From positions 62,001 to 126,000 of the forward strand of contig NZ_JAJISD010000003.1 of the NCBI RefSeq assembly GCF_020880995.1: a DNA stretch of 64,000 nucleotides. Reading direction: 5' to 3'. This DNA comes from Reyranella aquatilis (lineage in GTDB: Bacteria > Pseudomonadota > Alphaproteobacteria > Reyranellales > Reyranellaceae). Both the position numbers and the translations under genes were made by a program. The notes beneath the pieces were generated by a model. That model was not told where the DNA came from. It was given only the letters and a program-made list of their open reading frames with translations, and ran no database searches. Shown here one piece after another: positions 16,842 through 26,325 of this stretch (position 1 is the stretch's first letter; every line of letters begins with the position of its first letter).

Positions 16842-17624
16842 ATGATCGACTGGCTCTACTCGCTCCCCGAGACCCTGATCCTGGTGGCCTGCGCGCTCAT
16901 CATGGCGGGCGCGATCCTCGCCATGCCGTCGCTGGTGCATCGCCTGCCGGGGCTGCAGACCAGTAACGAGAACAACGACTTCGTGCTGCGCATGCAGGCC
17001 ACGCTCTTCACCATGACGAGCCTGGTGCTGGCCTTCACCCTGGTGGAGGCGGAGGCCAACTTCCGCAAGGCCGACGCGCTGGTCTCGAACGAGGCGTCGC
17101 AGATCAATCGCCTGGACCGGCTGCTCAACCGCTACGGCGACGAGCAGGTCACGGAGCTGAGGCTCAACCTGCTGGAATACACGAAGGCGATCGTCGACGA
17201 CGAGTGGCCCGCGATGCTGCGCGGCGAGCGCAGCGACAAGGTGCGGCTGGCCTTCGCGCCGCTGTCGCGGGGAATCTTCGAGATCGAGCCGAAGCCCGGC
17301 CGCGAGGCGACGATCTATGCGGAGATCCTGAGGTCTTTCGACTCCATCGCGGAGTCCCGCGACGCCCGCCTCAACGCCGTCTCGCTCTCGCTCCCCCAGC
17401 CCTACTGGCAGGTCGTGCTGTTTGCGGTGCTGATGCTGCTGTTCATCACCAGCACCATGCAGCGCAGCGCCTTCCGCGCCTACGTGCTCGCGGCCCAGAT
17501 GGCGGTGATGGGTGCCTTCATCGGCTTCGTCTTCATCATGGACCAGCCCTTCAAGGGCCAGACCGCCGTCGATGCCAAACCGCTCAGGCAGGCGATCGTC
17601 CTGATGGAGAACCGGGACCGGTAG
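16842..17624 (+). CDS. DUF4239 (bestrophin-like) membrane protein
   Basis: A 260-residue protein that fits the DUF4239 / bestrophin-like domain: two N-terminal membrane helices (about 10-30 and 50-70) flanking GLQTSNENNDFVLRMQATLFTM, a cytosolic helical region with ASQINRLDRLLNRYGDE, and two C-terminal helices (about 185-205 and 212-232). The family is thought to form membrane channels or scaffolds but has no fixed role. The last normally composed gene before the AT-richer island. Confidence 0.78.
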   Translation: MIDWLYSLPETLILVACALIMAGAILAMPSLVHRLPGLQTSNENNDFVLRMQATLFTMTSLVLAFTLVEAEANFRKADALVSNEASQINRLDRLLNRYGDEQVTELRLNLLEYTKAIVDDEWPAMLRGERSDKVRLAFAPLSRGIFEIEPKPGREATIYAEILRSFDSIAESRDARLNAVSLSLPQPYWQVVLFAVLMLLFITSTMQRSAFRAYVLAAQMAVMGAFIGFVFIMDQPFKGQTAVDAKPLRQAIVLMENRDR

Positions 17625-17657
17625 TGCTTGCCCTGTGCTTTCTATCCGATAGCGACC

Positions 17658-18605
17658 TTACTTATTGGGCTTCACGGCGTTTATGAGATCAACGACCTTA
17701 TCCATGAACTTGGGGTCTATTTGATTGGCATCAATACCGGAGAATGCCGACTGGCGATCAATATTCCAGTTCTGAAAGGCCTCTTTTATTTCGTCCCATT
17801 TCGCCTCCGTGCCATAGAGTTGGAGGTAGAACCTGCCGAACGCGATCGCGTGAATTCGGTCAGAAGTCTTCAGAGCCTCACTTGTATAAGATTTGCCCAG
17901 AGCAAACGCATACCGAGCACACGCAGCTAGTAGACCAACGCCAACGATGCCCTTTATTGCGACTAGCGCAACAAGCGCCCAGCCATCATCACCAGCTTTA
18001 CTGGTGAACTGGCCGAAAGCTGCATACGTAATGGCAGCACCGCCCAACAGCGAAAGGAAGCCTCCAACATACCAGAGAACGCCCTGCGCGCGGCTATTGA
18101 AGCTTTCTCGTCGTAGGGACTTCATCGTCTCATCGATGAATGTTGCCGATGTCACCTCGATCTTTTTGGTCTCATCTGCGGACTTCTGACGCTGCTCTCG
18201 TCGTCTTTCTAAAGCAAGATTCAGTGAGCGCGTTATTGGCCTAGCTATCTCAATAAGATCGTCGCCCGGCTTCCATCTTACGGCGGCAAGGTGTGCAATC
18301 TCCGCTGGCGAAACGGTGTCCGCAAGCAAGACGGGGATGATCAAGGGCTTGCCACTTGTCGATGCCGACCGCAACGCATCACCAAGGTCGTCTTCCTGAG
18401 ATGGTGATATCTCTCGCAGAACTACTGGGACAAATGCATCTGCCTCCTGAATCTTGCGAGTCCGATACTTTGCCGTATCCTCACCAGGAGGGATATCATC
18501 GGCTAATTCGACGTCATGGCCTTCCCTCCCAAGAGTCCTTATCAGCGAAGCAGCTAGATCTGTCTCAGCCAGATCCTTCGGAAAAGCTAAAAATAGCTGG
18601 GCCAT
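17658..18605 (-). CDS. TIR-domain protein with two membrane helices, putative defence effector
   Basis: A 315-residue protein. Residues 1-130 read as a TIR-like fold: first strand AQLFLAFP, helix DLAASLIRTLGREGH, the BB-loop DDIPPGED, strand ADAFVPVVLREIS, helix DDLGDALRSA and strand PLIIPVLL. The usual catalytic Glu of NADase TIRs appears to be Asp or an adjacent acidic residue (E71-D73). Two transmembrane helices follow (175-197, 209-233), then an alpha-helical C-terminus with YLQLYG. Codon use is less GC-biased than in all neighbours, suggesting recent acquisition. TIR plus membrane helices recalls abortive-infection effectors, but no partner sensor gene is next to it. It converges on the DUF4239 gene. 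Confidence 0.65.
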   Translation of the reverse strand: MAQLFLAFPKDLAETDLAASLIRTLGREGHDVELADDIPPGEDTAKYRTRKIQEADAFVPVVLREISPSQEDDLGDALRSASTSGKPLIIPVLLADTVSPAEIAHLAAVRWKPGDDLIEIARPITRSLNLALERRREQRQKSADETKKIEVTSATFIDETMKSLRRESFNSRAQGVLWYVGGFLSLLGGAAITYAAFGQFTSKAGDDGWALVALVAIKGIVGVGLLAACARYAFALGKSYTSEALKTSDRIHAIAFGRFYLQLYGTEAKWDEIKEAFQNWNIDRQSAFSGIDANQIDPKFMDKVVDLINAVKPNK

Positions 18606-18645
18606 TTAGGGTTGTAACTTCCTTGGTAATGCATCCGATAGTGAA

Positions 18646-18711
18646 GTCTAATGGAGTTAGACACAACGTCTAATGAGCACCCAAGAATTTAAGTCCTCAC
18701 TAGACGTCTAA
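18646..18711. promoter_or_regulatory. phased GTCTAA/TTAGAC half-sites upstream of the TIR gene
   Basis: GTCTAA at 18646-18651, TTAGAC at 18657-18662 and GTCTAA at 18668-18673 alternate in orientation with exact 11-base spacing, giving two overlapping inverted repeats with 5-base spacers. A fourth element, the perfect palindrome TAGACGTCTA at 18701-18710, follows. The cluster lies 41 to 106 bases upstream of the TIR start codon. Helical phasing suggests cooperative binding of a regulator, or a recombinase site. Confidence 0.6.
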
Positions 18712-18843
18712 AGCCGATATGCACCACAGTTTCCTTGACGCGCGGCGCTGCATAAGGCCCCCCCCTGCGCGATGTCTTGGCCTAGCTGTCCAGATACACC
18801 ATTCAACGCAGTGCGCGGCTCTTACGGGCTATCGCGAGCACGC

Positions 18844-20466
18844 TTAAGCGGCCAGCATCGAGCGCGACTGCGGGCGGCGATAGCTCAGGGCCTCGGCGAT
18901 GTGCAGGCGGCGCACGGCGTCGGAGCCGTCGAGATCGGCGAGCGTCCGCGCGACCCTGAGGGTGCGGTGCCAGGCGCGGGCGGAGAGGCCGAGGCGTTCG
19001 GCGGCACGGGCGAGCAGTGCCCGTCCCTCGGCGTCGGGTTCGGCGATGGCGGCCAGGAGGGCGCCGTCGGTGTCGGCGTTGCAGCGTGGCTTGGCCCAGT
19101 TGCGGGCCCGGTCCGCGAGAAGGCCGGCGGCAGGGTCGGCTTCGACGGCGACCAGCTTTCCCTTCGCATCGAGCTCGGCCAGCCGTTCGCGCTGCACGGT
19201 GCGGGCGGCCGCGACGCGGGCCGCGACATCGGCAGAACTTTCCGCCGGCGGCGGCAGCGCGAGATCGGCGGCGGCGACGGCCGGCACGTCGATGGTGAGG
19301 TCGATGCGGTCGAGCAATGGGCCCGAGAGCTTGGCCTGGTAGTCCGCGCCGCAGCGCGGGCCGCGGGCGCAGGAGCGGGTCGGGTCCATCAGGTGGCCGC
19401 AGCGGCAGGGATTCATGGCGGCGACCAGCTGGAAGCGCGCCGGGTAGGTGACGTGCGCGTTGGCGCGCGCCACCGTCACGCGGCCGCTCTCCAGCGGCTG
19501 GCGCAGCGCTTCGAGCGTGGCGCGGTTGAACTCCGGCAGTTCGTCGAGGAACAGCACGCCGTGATGGGCCAGCGAGACCTCGCCCGGCTTGACGCGCGTG
19601 CCGCCGCCGATCAGCGCCGGAAGCGTCGCCGAATGATGCGGGTCGCGGAAGGTGCGGCGGCGGCTGAGACGCCCCTCGCCCAGGTCACCGGCCAGCGAGC
19701 GCACCATCGAGGCTTCCAGCGCCTCCTCCGGTTCGAGCGGCGGCAGCAGACCCGGCAGGCGTGCCGCCAGCATCGACTTGCCCGAGCCCGGCGGCCCGAT
19801 CATCAGCAGATTGTGGCCGCCGGCCGCGGCGATCTCGAGCACGCGCTTGGCGCTCTCCTGGCCCTTGATCTCGGCGAGGTCGGGATAGTGGGTGCGGTCG
19901 TCGGCCATCAGCGCCTCGGGCGCCGGCAGGGTCTGCTGGCCGCGCAGGTGGTTGATCAGCGCCAGCAGCGAAGGCGCGGCGATGATCGGCGGCCGGTCGG
20001 TGTCATGAGCCGGATCGAAGCCACCCCACGCGGCCTCGCCGCCACAGACCGCCGGACAGATCACGCCGCGCCCCGCCGCCTGGGCGGCGATTGCCGCCGG
20101 CAGGACGCCCGGCACGCGACACAGCGCACCGTCGAGGGCCAGTTCACCGAGGGCCACGAACCCCTCCACGCTTTCGCGCGGCAGCACGCCCATCGCGGCC
20201 AGGAGGCCGAGGGCGATGGGAAGGTCGTAGTGGCTGCCCTCCTTGGCGAGATCGGCCGGCGAGAGGTTCACGGTGATGCGCTGCGGCGGCAGGGCCAGCC
20301 CCAGTGCCCGGAAGCAGGCCCGCACCCGCTCGCGGCTCTCGCCCACCGCCTTGTCGGGCAGGCCGACCACGGTGAAGGCGATGGTGCCCGGTGCCACCAG
20401 CACCTGCACGTCGACGGGCAACACATCGATGCCCTGGAACGCCACCGTCCGAACCTTCGCCTGCAT
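18844..20466 (-). CDS. comM: YifB/ComM-family Mg-chelatase-like AAA+ ATPase
   Basis: A 540-residue protein of full ComM length. ComM is a hexameric helicase that promotes branch migration during natural transformation. Residues 1-165 are the ChlI-like N-domain (GIDVLPVDVQVLVAPG, VVGLPDKAVGESRERVR); the AAA+ core has Walker A GPPGSGKSMLA near 214, Walker B VLFLDELPEF near 290; a cysteine-containing insert with NPCRCGH precedes the arginine-finger region; the C-terminal Mg-chelatase domain ends in YRRPQ. The start at 20466 has GGGAGCAGGA in front; the in-frame ATG at 20514 lacks one. It is divergent from the acyl-CoA dehydrogenase. Confidence 0.95.
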   Translation of the reverse strand: MQAKVRTVAFQGIDVLPVDVQVLVAPGTIAFTVVGLPDKAVGESRERVRACFRALGLALPPQRITVNLSPADLAKEGSHYDLPIALGLLAAMGVLPRESVEGFVALGELALDGALCRVPGVLPAAIAAQAAGRGVICPAVCGGEAAWGGFDPAHDTDRPPIIAAPSLLALINHLRGQQTLPAPEALMADDRTHYPDLAEIKGQESAKRVLEIAAAGGHNLLMIGPPGSGKSMLAARLPGLLPPLEPEEALEASMVRSLAGDLGEGRLSRRRTFRDPHHSATLPALIGGGTRVKPGEVSLAHHGVLFLDELPEFNRATLEALRQPLESGRVTVARANAHVTYPARFQLVAAMNPCRCGHLMDPTRSCARGPRCGADYQAKLSGPLLDRIDLTIDVPAVAAADLALPPPAESSADVAARVAAARTVQRERLAELDAKGKLVAVEADPAAGLLADRARNWAKPRCNADTDGALLAAIAEPDAEGRALLARAAERLGLSARAWHRTLRVARTLADLDGSDAVRRLHIAEALSYRRPQSRSMLAA

Positions 20467-20613
20467 GTCCTGCTCCCGTTGCGTATGGGAACAATTAAGG
20501 AACGAGCATGTCAAGAGTAAAGCACGTTATGGTTGCATATTGCTCTGCGACCGGCTTGTCCCCGTCCGGTCGCGACCCGTGCTAGGTTCCGGCCGCAAAC
20601 GCGGGAGAGTTTC

Positions 20614-21813
20614 GTGACGACCAGGCAGAAGATCGACGACCTCAACTTCACGCCGCCGGCGGCGATCACCGACCTGGCCGCCAAGGTGAAGGACTTCGTC
20701 AAAGAAAAGATCATCCCCTACGAGACCGATCCGCGCTGGACGGCGCACGGGCCAACCGACGAATTGCGGATCGAGATGAACGAACTCGCCAAGGCCGCCG
20801 GCGTGTTCGCGCCGCAGGTGCCGAAGGAATATGGCGGCCAGGCGCTGAGCCAGGTCGGCCGCGCCCATGTCTTCGAGGCGGCGGGCTATTCGATCCTGGG
20901 GCCGACGGCGATCCATTGCGCCTCGCCCGACGAGGGCAACATCCACCTGCTCGACGTCGTGGCCCGGCCCGACCAGCGCGAGCACTTCCTGAAGCGCATG
21001 GCGACCGGCCAGATCCGCTCGATCTTCTGCATGACCGAGCCGGGCGGCGCCGGCTCCGATCCCAGCCTGATGACGACGACGGCGCGCCTCGAAGGCAACG
21101 AGTGGGTGATCAACGGCCGCAAGTGGCTGATCACCGGCGCCGAGGGTGCGGGCTGCGCCATCATCATGGCGAAGAACGAGGGCGGCCCGATGGACGGCCA
21201 CGCCACCATGTTCCTGGCCGACCTGCCCGACCCCGCGATCCGCCTCGAGCGCACGCTCGACACGATGGATTCGAGCTTCACCGGCGGCCACGGCGTGGTC
21301 GAGATCAAGAACCTGCGCCTGCCGGCCGACGCGGTGCTGGGCGAGATCGGCAAGGGCTTCCGCTACGCCCAGGTCCGCCTCGCCCCCGCCCGCCTCAGCC
21401 ACTGCATGCGCTGGCTGGGCGCGGCCATGCGCGCGCAGGACATCGCCACGGACTATGCCCGCACCCGCGTCGCCTTCGGCAAGACGCTGGGCGAGCATCA
21501 GGGCGTGTCGTTCATGCTGGCCGACAATCTGATGGACATGAACCAGGCGCGGCTGTCGATCTGGCACACCGCCTGGCTGCTGGACCAGGGCGAGCGCGCG
21601 TCGAACGAAAGTTCGATGTCCAAGGTCATCTGCTCGGAGGCCTATTTCCGCGTCGCCGACCGCTGCGTCCAGATCCTGGGTGGCCTCGGCATCACGCGCG
21701 ACACGGTGGTCGAGCGCTTCTTCCGCGATTCGCGCGCCTTCCGTGTCTACGACGGACCGTCGGAGGTCCATCGCTGGGCGCTGGGCGCGCGCATCGTTTC
21801 GGGGAAGATGTAG
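20614..21813 (+). CDS. acyl-CoA dehydrogenase, ACAD10/ACAD11-like
   Basis: A 399-residue flavoenzyme, starting at GTG with a GGGAGAG ribosome site. Acyl-CoA dehydrogenase motifs: CMTEPGGAGSD (flavin/substrate), INGRKWLITGA, RTRVAFGKTLGEHQ, and QILGGLGITRD. The base Glu is in YDGPSEVHRWA near the end, the ACAD10/11-type position. CASPDEGNIHLL and VRLAPARLSHCMR also resemble human ACAD11 and bacterial LvaC-type enzymes, which work on phosphorylated 4-hydroxyacyl-CoAs. Followed after 55 bases by the class III aminotransferase and then an APH-type kinase, which matters because ACAD10/11 also carry an APH-type kinase domain. Confidence 0.9.
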   Translation: MTTRQKIDDLNFTPPAAITDLAAKVKDFVKEKIIPYETDPRWTAHGPTDELRIEMNELAKAAGVFAPQVPKEYGGQALSQVGRAHVFEAAGYSILGPTAIHCASPDEGNIHLLDVVARPDQREHFLKRMATGQIRSIFCMTEPGGAGSDPSLMTTTARLEGNEWVINGRKWLITGAEGAGCAIIMAKNEGGPMDGHATMFLADLPDPAIRLERTLDTMDSSFTGGHGVVEIKNLRLPADAVLGEIGKGFRYAQVRLAPARLSHCMRWLGAAMRAQDIATDYARTRVAFGKTLGEHQGVSFMLADNLMDMNQARLSIWHTAWLLDQGERASNESSMSKVICSEAYFRVADRCVQILGGLGITRDTVVERFFRDSRAFRVYDGPSEVHRWALGARIVSGKM

Positions 21814-21868
21814 GAACGGCGCACGGCGGGCGCTATCGTCGCGGTCGACGCCACCGAAAGGCCGACCG

Positions 21869-23152
21869 ATGGACTCGACGACACTCGCCGCCCGCCGCGA
21901 CCGCGCTCTCGGAGCCGGCGCACCCCTCTTCTACAACACGCCTCTGCACATCGTGCGGGGCCAGGGGGTCGAGCTGTTCGATCCCGAGGGCCGGCGCTAC
22001 GTCGACATGTACAACAACGTGCCCTGCGTCGGTCACGCCAATCCCCATGTGGCCGAGGCGATGGCCCGCCAGCAGTCGACGCTGAACGTCCATAGCCGCT
22101 ACCTGCACGAAGGCATCGTTTCCTTCGCCGAGCGGCTGGCGGCGCTGCACGGCCGGGAGATCGAGAGCGTGATCTTCTCCTGCTCCGGCACCGAGGCCAA
22201 CGAGGTGGCGCTGCGTATGGCGCGCATGGCGACCGGCAAGGCCGGCATCGTCTGCACCAACGCGACCTATCACGGCAACAGCGAGGCGGTCGGAAAGATG
22301 ACGCGCATCGGCAACGGGCAGAACAGCGCCGGCGACGTGCGCGCGATCCCCTTCCCCGAGATGCTGCGCCCGCTGATCTCCGGCGCGACCGAGGACGAAT
22401 TGTGCGAGGCCTATCTCGACCGGCTGCGGCAGGTCATACGCAGCTTCGAGGAGGACGGCACGGGCTTCGCCGGGCTGATCGTCTGTTCGATCTTCGCCAA
22501 CGAGGGACTGCCCGACGTGCCGCGCGGATTCATGGCGCGGGCCGCCGAGATCGTGCGCGAAGCGGGCGGACTGGTGATCGCCGACGAGGTCCAGGCCGGC
22601 TATTGCCGCAGCGGTGTCTGGTGGGGCTACGACGTTCTGGGCTTCAGGCCCGACATCGTCGTCACCGGCAAGCCGATGGGCAACGGCCTGCCGCTCGCCG
22701 CCACCGCCGCGAGCCGCAGGCTGGTCGAGACGTTCCGGAGCGCGACGCGCTACTTCAACACCTTCGCCTCGAGCCCGCTGCAGGCGGCGGTCGGCATGGC
22801 GGTGATCGACGTCATCGAGCGCGATGGGCTGGCCGCGAACGTCGCCACCGTGGGCGCGTTCCTGAAGGCCGCGCTCGCCGAACGCCAGGGCCGTTTCGCG
22901 TCGATCCTCGACGTGCGCGGCCATGGGCTGTTCATCGGGGTCGAGATCGCGAAGGGCGATGCGGCGCGCGAGCCCGACGCCGACAAGGCCGTCGACATCA
23001 TCAACCGCCTCAAGGACCGCGGCTTCCTGACCAGCAATGCCGGCGCCTACCGGAACGTCGTGAAGATCCGGCCGCCGCTGGTCTTCCAGAAGAGCCACGC
23101 GGAGGAATTCCTCGTCGCCTTCGATTCGACGATGGCGGAAGTCGACGGTTAG
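21869..23152 (+). CDS. class III aminotransferase / phospho-lyase (AGXT2L-like)
   Basis: A 427-residue PLP enzyme of fold type I. The PLP lysine is K268 in VTGKPMGNGLP; the pyridine-binding Asp is in IADEVQAGYCRSG (D239). CSGTEANE at 105-112 is the phosphate-binding loop. The N-terminal stretch with FYNTPLHIVRGQG, then DMYNNVPCVGHANPHV and NVHSRYLHEGIV, matches the ethanolamine-phosphate and 5-phosphohydroxylysine phospho-lyases (AGXT2L1/2) better than GABA or ornithine aminotransferases. Such enzymes eliminate phosphate and ammonia from a phospho-amino alcohol. The next gene is a kinase that could supply that substrate. The reaction is inferred, the family is secure. Confidence 0.88.
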   Translation: MDSTTLAARRDRALGAGAPLFYNTPLHIVRGQGVELFDPEGRRYVDMYNNVPCVGHANPHVAEAMARQQSTLNVHSRYLHEGIVSFAERLAALHGREIESVIFSCSGTEANEVALRMARMATGKAGIVCTNATYHGNSEAVGKMTRIGNGQNSAGDVRAIPFPEMLRPLISGATEDELCEAYLDRLRQVIRSFEEDGTGFAGLIVCSIFANEGLPDVPRGFMARAAEIVREAGGLVIADEVQAGYCRSGVWWGYDVLGFRPDIVVTGKPMGNGLPLAATAASRRLVETFRSATRYFNTFASSPLQAAVGMAVIDVIERDGLAANVATVGAFLKAALAERQGRFASILDVRGHGLFIGVEIAKGDAAREPDADKAVDIINRLKDRGFLTSNAGAYRNVVKIRPPLVFQKSHAEEFLVAFDSTMAEVDG

Positions 23153-23169
23153 GCCCGTTGACCGGCTCG

Positions 23170-24174
23170 ATGGACAAGGCGACCGTCGATCGCGTCTTCG
23201 CGCCCGCGGCGCGCGCCGCGCTCGAAGCGTTTCCGATCGACGCCTGCGATCTCACGCTGGTGTCGCTCTCCGAGAACGTCACGTTCAAGGTGACCGACGG
23301 CCGCGACGGAAGGCCTTACGTCCTTCGCCTCCACCGGCCGGGCTATCACACGCTCGACGAACTGGTCTCCGAGCGCGCCTGGATCCGGGCGCTGGCCGAG
23401 GCCGGAATCGATGTCCCCGACGCCGTGATGACGCGCGACGGACAGGATTATGTCCCGGTGATCATCGCCGCCACCGGCGAGAAGCGCTTCGCCGGGATGG
23501 CGAGCTGGACCGAGGGCCGCCTGCTGTCAGACGTGCTGGCCGGGATGACTGACCAGAGCCTCATCGAGGCGTCCTTCAAGCAACTCGGCGCCATCACCGC
23601 CGCGATGCATGTCCAGGCGAGTGCCTGGACGCCGCCACCGGGCTTCAAGCGCCACGCGCTCGACAGCGACGGCCTGATGGGCATGGCCCCGCATTGGGGC
23701 GAGTTCTGGGAACATCGCTCGCTCACGGCCGGCGAACGCAGCCTGCTGCTCGACGTCCGGCAGCGCCTGCACGCCCTGCTGTCGCGATTGAGCCGGGACC
23801 CGTCCGCCTACAGCGTGATCCATGCCGACCTGCATCCCGGCAACATCGTCGTCGACGGCGAGCGGCTGACCGTCATCGATTTCGACGATGCGGGATTCGG
23901 TTGGCATCAGTACGACATCGCCACCGCGCTCACGCACTGGCAGACCAAGCCGAATGCCGCCGAGATCGAGCGCGCCTTCCTCGCCGGCTATCGCGCCAAG
24001 CGCCCCGTCCCCGATGAAGCCCTGAGCCTGATCGCCGAGTTCCGCCTGATCCGCTGGATGGCGACGATCGGCTGGTTCCATCAGCGCCCCGAAGTCAACC
24101 GCCCCTCCGCGATATTCGAGGAACGCAAGGCCTGGGTCCTCGACCAGTGCGCAGCGCTGCAGCTTTCACGGTGA
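23170..24174 (+). CDS. aminoglycoside-phosphotransferase-fold small-molecule kinase
   Basis: A 334-residue kinase of the APH/choline kinase/homoserine kinase II superfamily. The N-lobe has LVSLSENVTFKV and YVLRLHRPGYH, with the lysine-equivalent arginine in LRLHRP; the catalytic loop is HADLHPGN at 218-225 (D220) and the Mg loop IDFDD at 236-240. WMATIGWFHQRPE ends the helical lobe. The ATG at 23170 is used; a TTG at 23158 is also possible. It sits 17 bases after the aminotransferase stop, so the two should be co-expressed. Analogues: hydroxylysine kinase (paired with a phospho-lyase), or the kinase step of 4-hydroxyacyl-CoA breakdown. Confidence 0.87.
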   Translation: MDKATVDRVFAPAARAALEAFPIDACDLTLVSLSENVTFKVTDGRDGRPYVLRLHRPGYHTLDELVSERAWIRALAEAGIDVPDAVMTRDGQDYVPVIIAATGEKRFAGMASWTEGRLLSDVLAGMTDQSLIEASFKQLGAITAAMHVQASAWTPPPGFKRHALDSDGLMGMAPHWGEFWEHRSLTAGERSLLLDVRQRLHALLSRLSRDPSAYSVIHADLHPGNIVVDGERLTVIDFDDAGFGWHQYDIATALTHWQTKPNAAEIERAFLAGYRAKRPVPDEALSLIAEFRLIRWMATIGWFHQRPEVNRPSAIFEERKAWVLDQCAALQLSR

Positions 24175-24223
24175 GTTCTCACTAACGCTTGTGACGGTCG
24201 TCGGGATCTCCCCAAGGATCGAT

Positions 24224-24237
24224 CAGGCTTACGCCTG
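24224..24237. terminator. short hairpin between convergent genes
   Basis: CAGGC-TTAC-GCCTG forms a 5-bp stem in the 106-base gap between the kinase and the converging dppF-like gene. No T run follows, so the terminator call is weak. Confidence 0.25.
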
Positions 24238-24280
24238 CTGCAGCGAAATCGCGGAATAGGCGGATTCGACGTGATCCTCA

Positions 24281-25253
24281 TTAGCCGTGCAGATGGCACG
24301 CCACCGCACGGCCGTCGTCCATCTCCTTCAGCGGCGGGTCGACCGCCTTGCAGACGTCCATTGCCCGGGGACACCGCGTGTGGAAGCGACAGCCGGGCGG
24401 CGGGCGCATGGCGCTGGGGATTTCGCCGGCGATGATGTCGGCGCCGCGCGCGGCCTCCAGCTCGGGATCGGCGATCGGCACGGCGGCCAGCAGCGCCTGC
24501 GTGTAGGGATGCAGCGGGTCCTTGTAGAGCTGCTCGCGCGTGGCGATCTCGGCGATGCGACCGAGATACATGACGGCGATGCGGTCGCTGATGTGGCGCA
24601 CCACGCTGAGATCGTGGGCGATGAAGATATAGGTGAGCCCCAGCCGCTCCTGCAGCTCCATGAACAGGTTCACGACCTGCGCCTGGATCGACACGTCGAG
24701 CGCCGACACCGGCTCGTCGCAGATCAGCAGCGTGGGTTCCAGCGCGAGCGCGCGGGCAATGCCAATGCGCTGGCGCTGTCCGCCGGAGAATTCGTGCGGA
24801 TAGCGCTCGGCCATGTCGGGCAGCAGGCCGACCATGCGCAACAGGTCGGCGACGCGGGCGCGGTACTTGTCCTGGTCGGAGGCCAGCCCGTGCACCACCA
24901 GCGGCTCGCCCACGATGTCGGCCACCTTCATGCGCGGGTTCAGCGAACCGTAGGGGTCCTGGTAGACCATCTGCATGCGCCGCCGGATCGGGCGCATGCG
25001 CTTGCGGTCGTGGCGCGTGATGTCCTCGCCCTCGAACTCGATCCGGCCCTCGGTGATGTCGAGCATGCGCAGGATCGCGAGACCGGTCGTCGACTTGCCG
25101 CAGCCGGATTCGCCCACCAGCCCCAGCGTCTCGCCGCGCGCCACGCTGAAGCTGACACCATCGACCGCCTTCACCGTGCCGACCTGTTTGCGCAGGATCG
25201 CGCCCGCCGTGATCGGGAAGTGGATCTTCAGTCCCTCGACCTTCAGGACGGGA

Positions 25254-25273
<20 letters not shown>
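24281..25273 (-). CDS. dipeptide/oligopeptide ABC importer ATP-binding protein (DppF/OppF type)
   Basis: A 330-residue ATPase with Walker [10 protein letters not shown], signature [15 protein letters not shown], Walker [13 protein letters not shown] and switch His in [12 protein letters not shown]. The C-terminal oligopeptide-transporter extension carries the Fe-S type cysteines ([17 protein letters not shown]). The start at 25273 overlaps the DppD-type gene end by 20 bases. Last gene of the ligase-importer operon that runs 31742 to 24281. Works with 25254-26237 as the ATPase heterodimer. Confidence 0.95.
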
Positions 25274-26237
<964 letters not shown>

Positions 26238-26247
26238 GGGCTCGGCG

Positions 26248-26267
26248 CGCGCCGCTCGCGCGGCGCG
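26248..26267 (-). promoter_or_regulatory. intercistronic hairpin between substrate-binding protein and ATPase genes
   Basis: CGCGCCGC-TCGC-GCGGCGCG is a perfect 8-bp all-GC stem with a four-base loop in the 88-base gap of the importer operon. Such hairpins commonly stabilise the upstream mRNA and lower downstream expression, so the binding protein outnumbers the ATPases. No T tract is present. Confidence 0.45.
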
Positions 26268-26325
26268 TCACTTGTTGCATCGAGTATGGCCGCGGCGCTG
26301 GAGTGGCGCGCTCCCGGCGAAGGCA

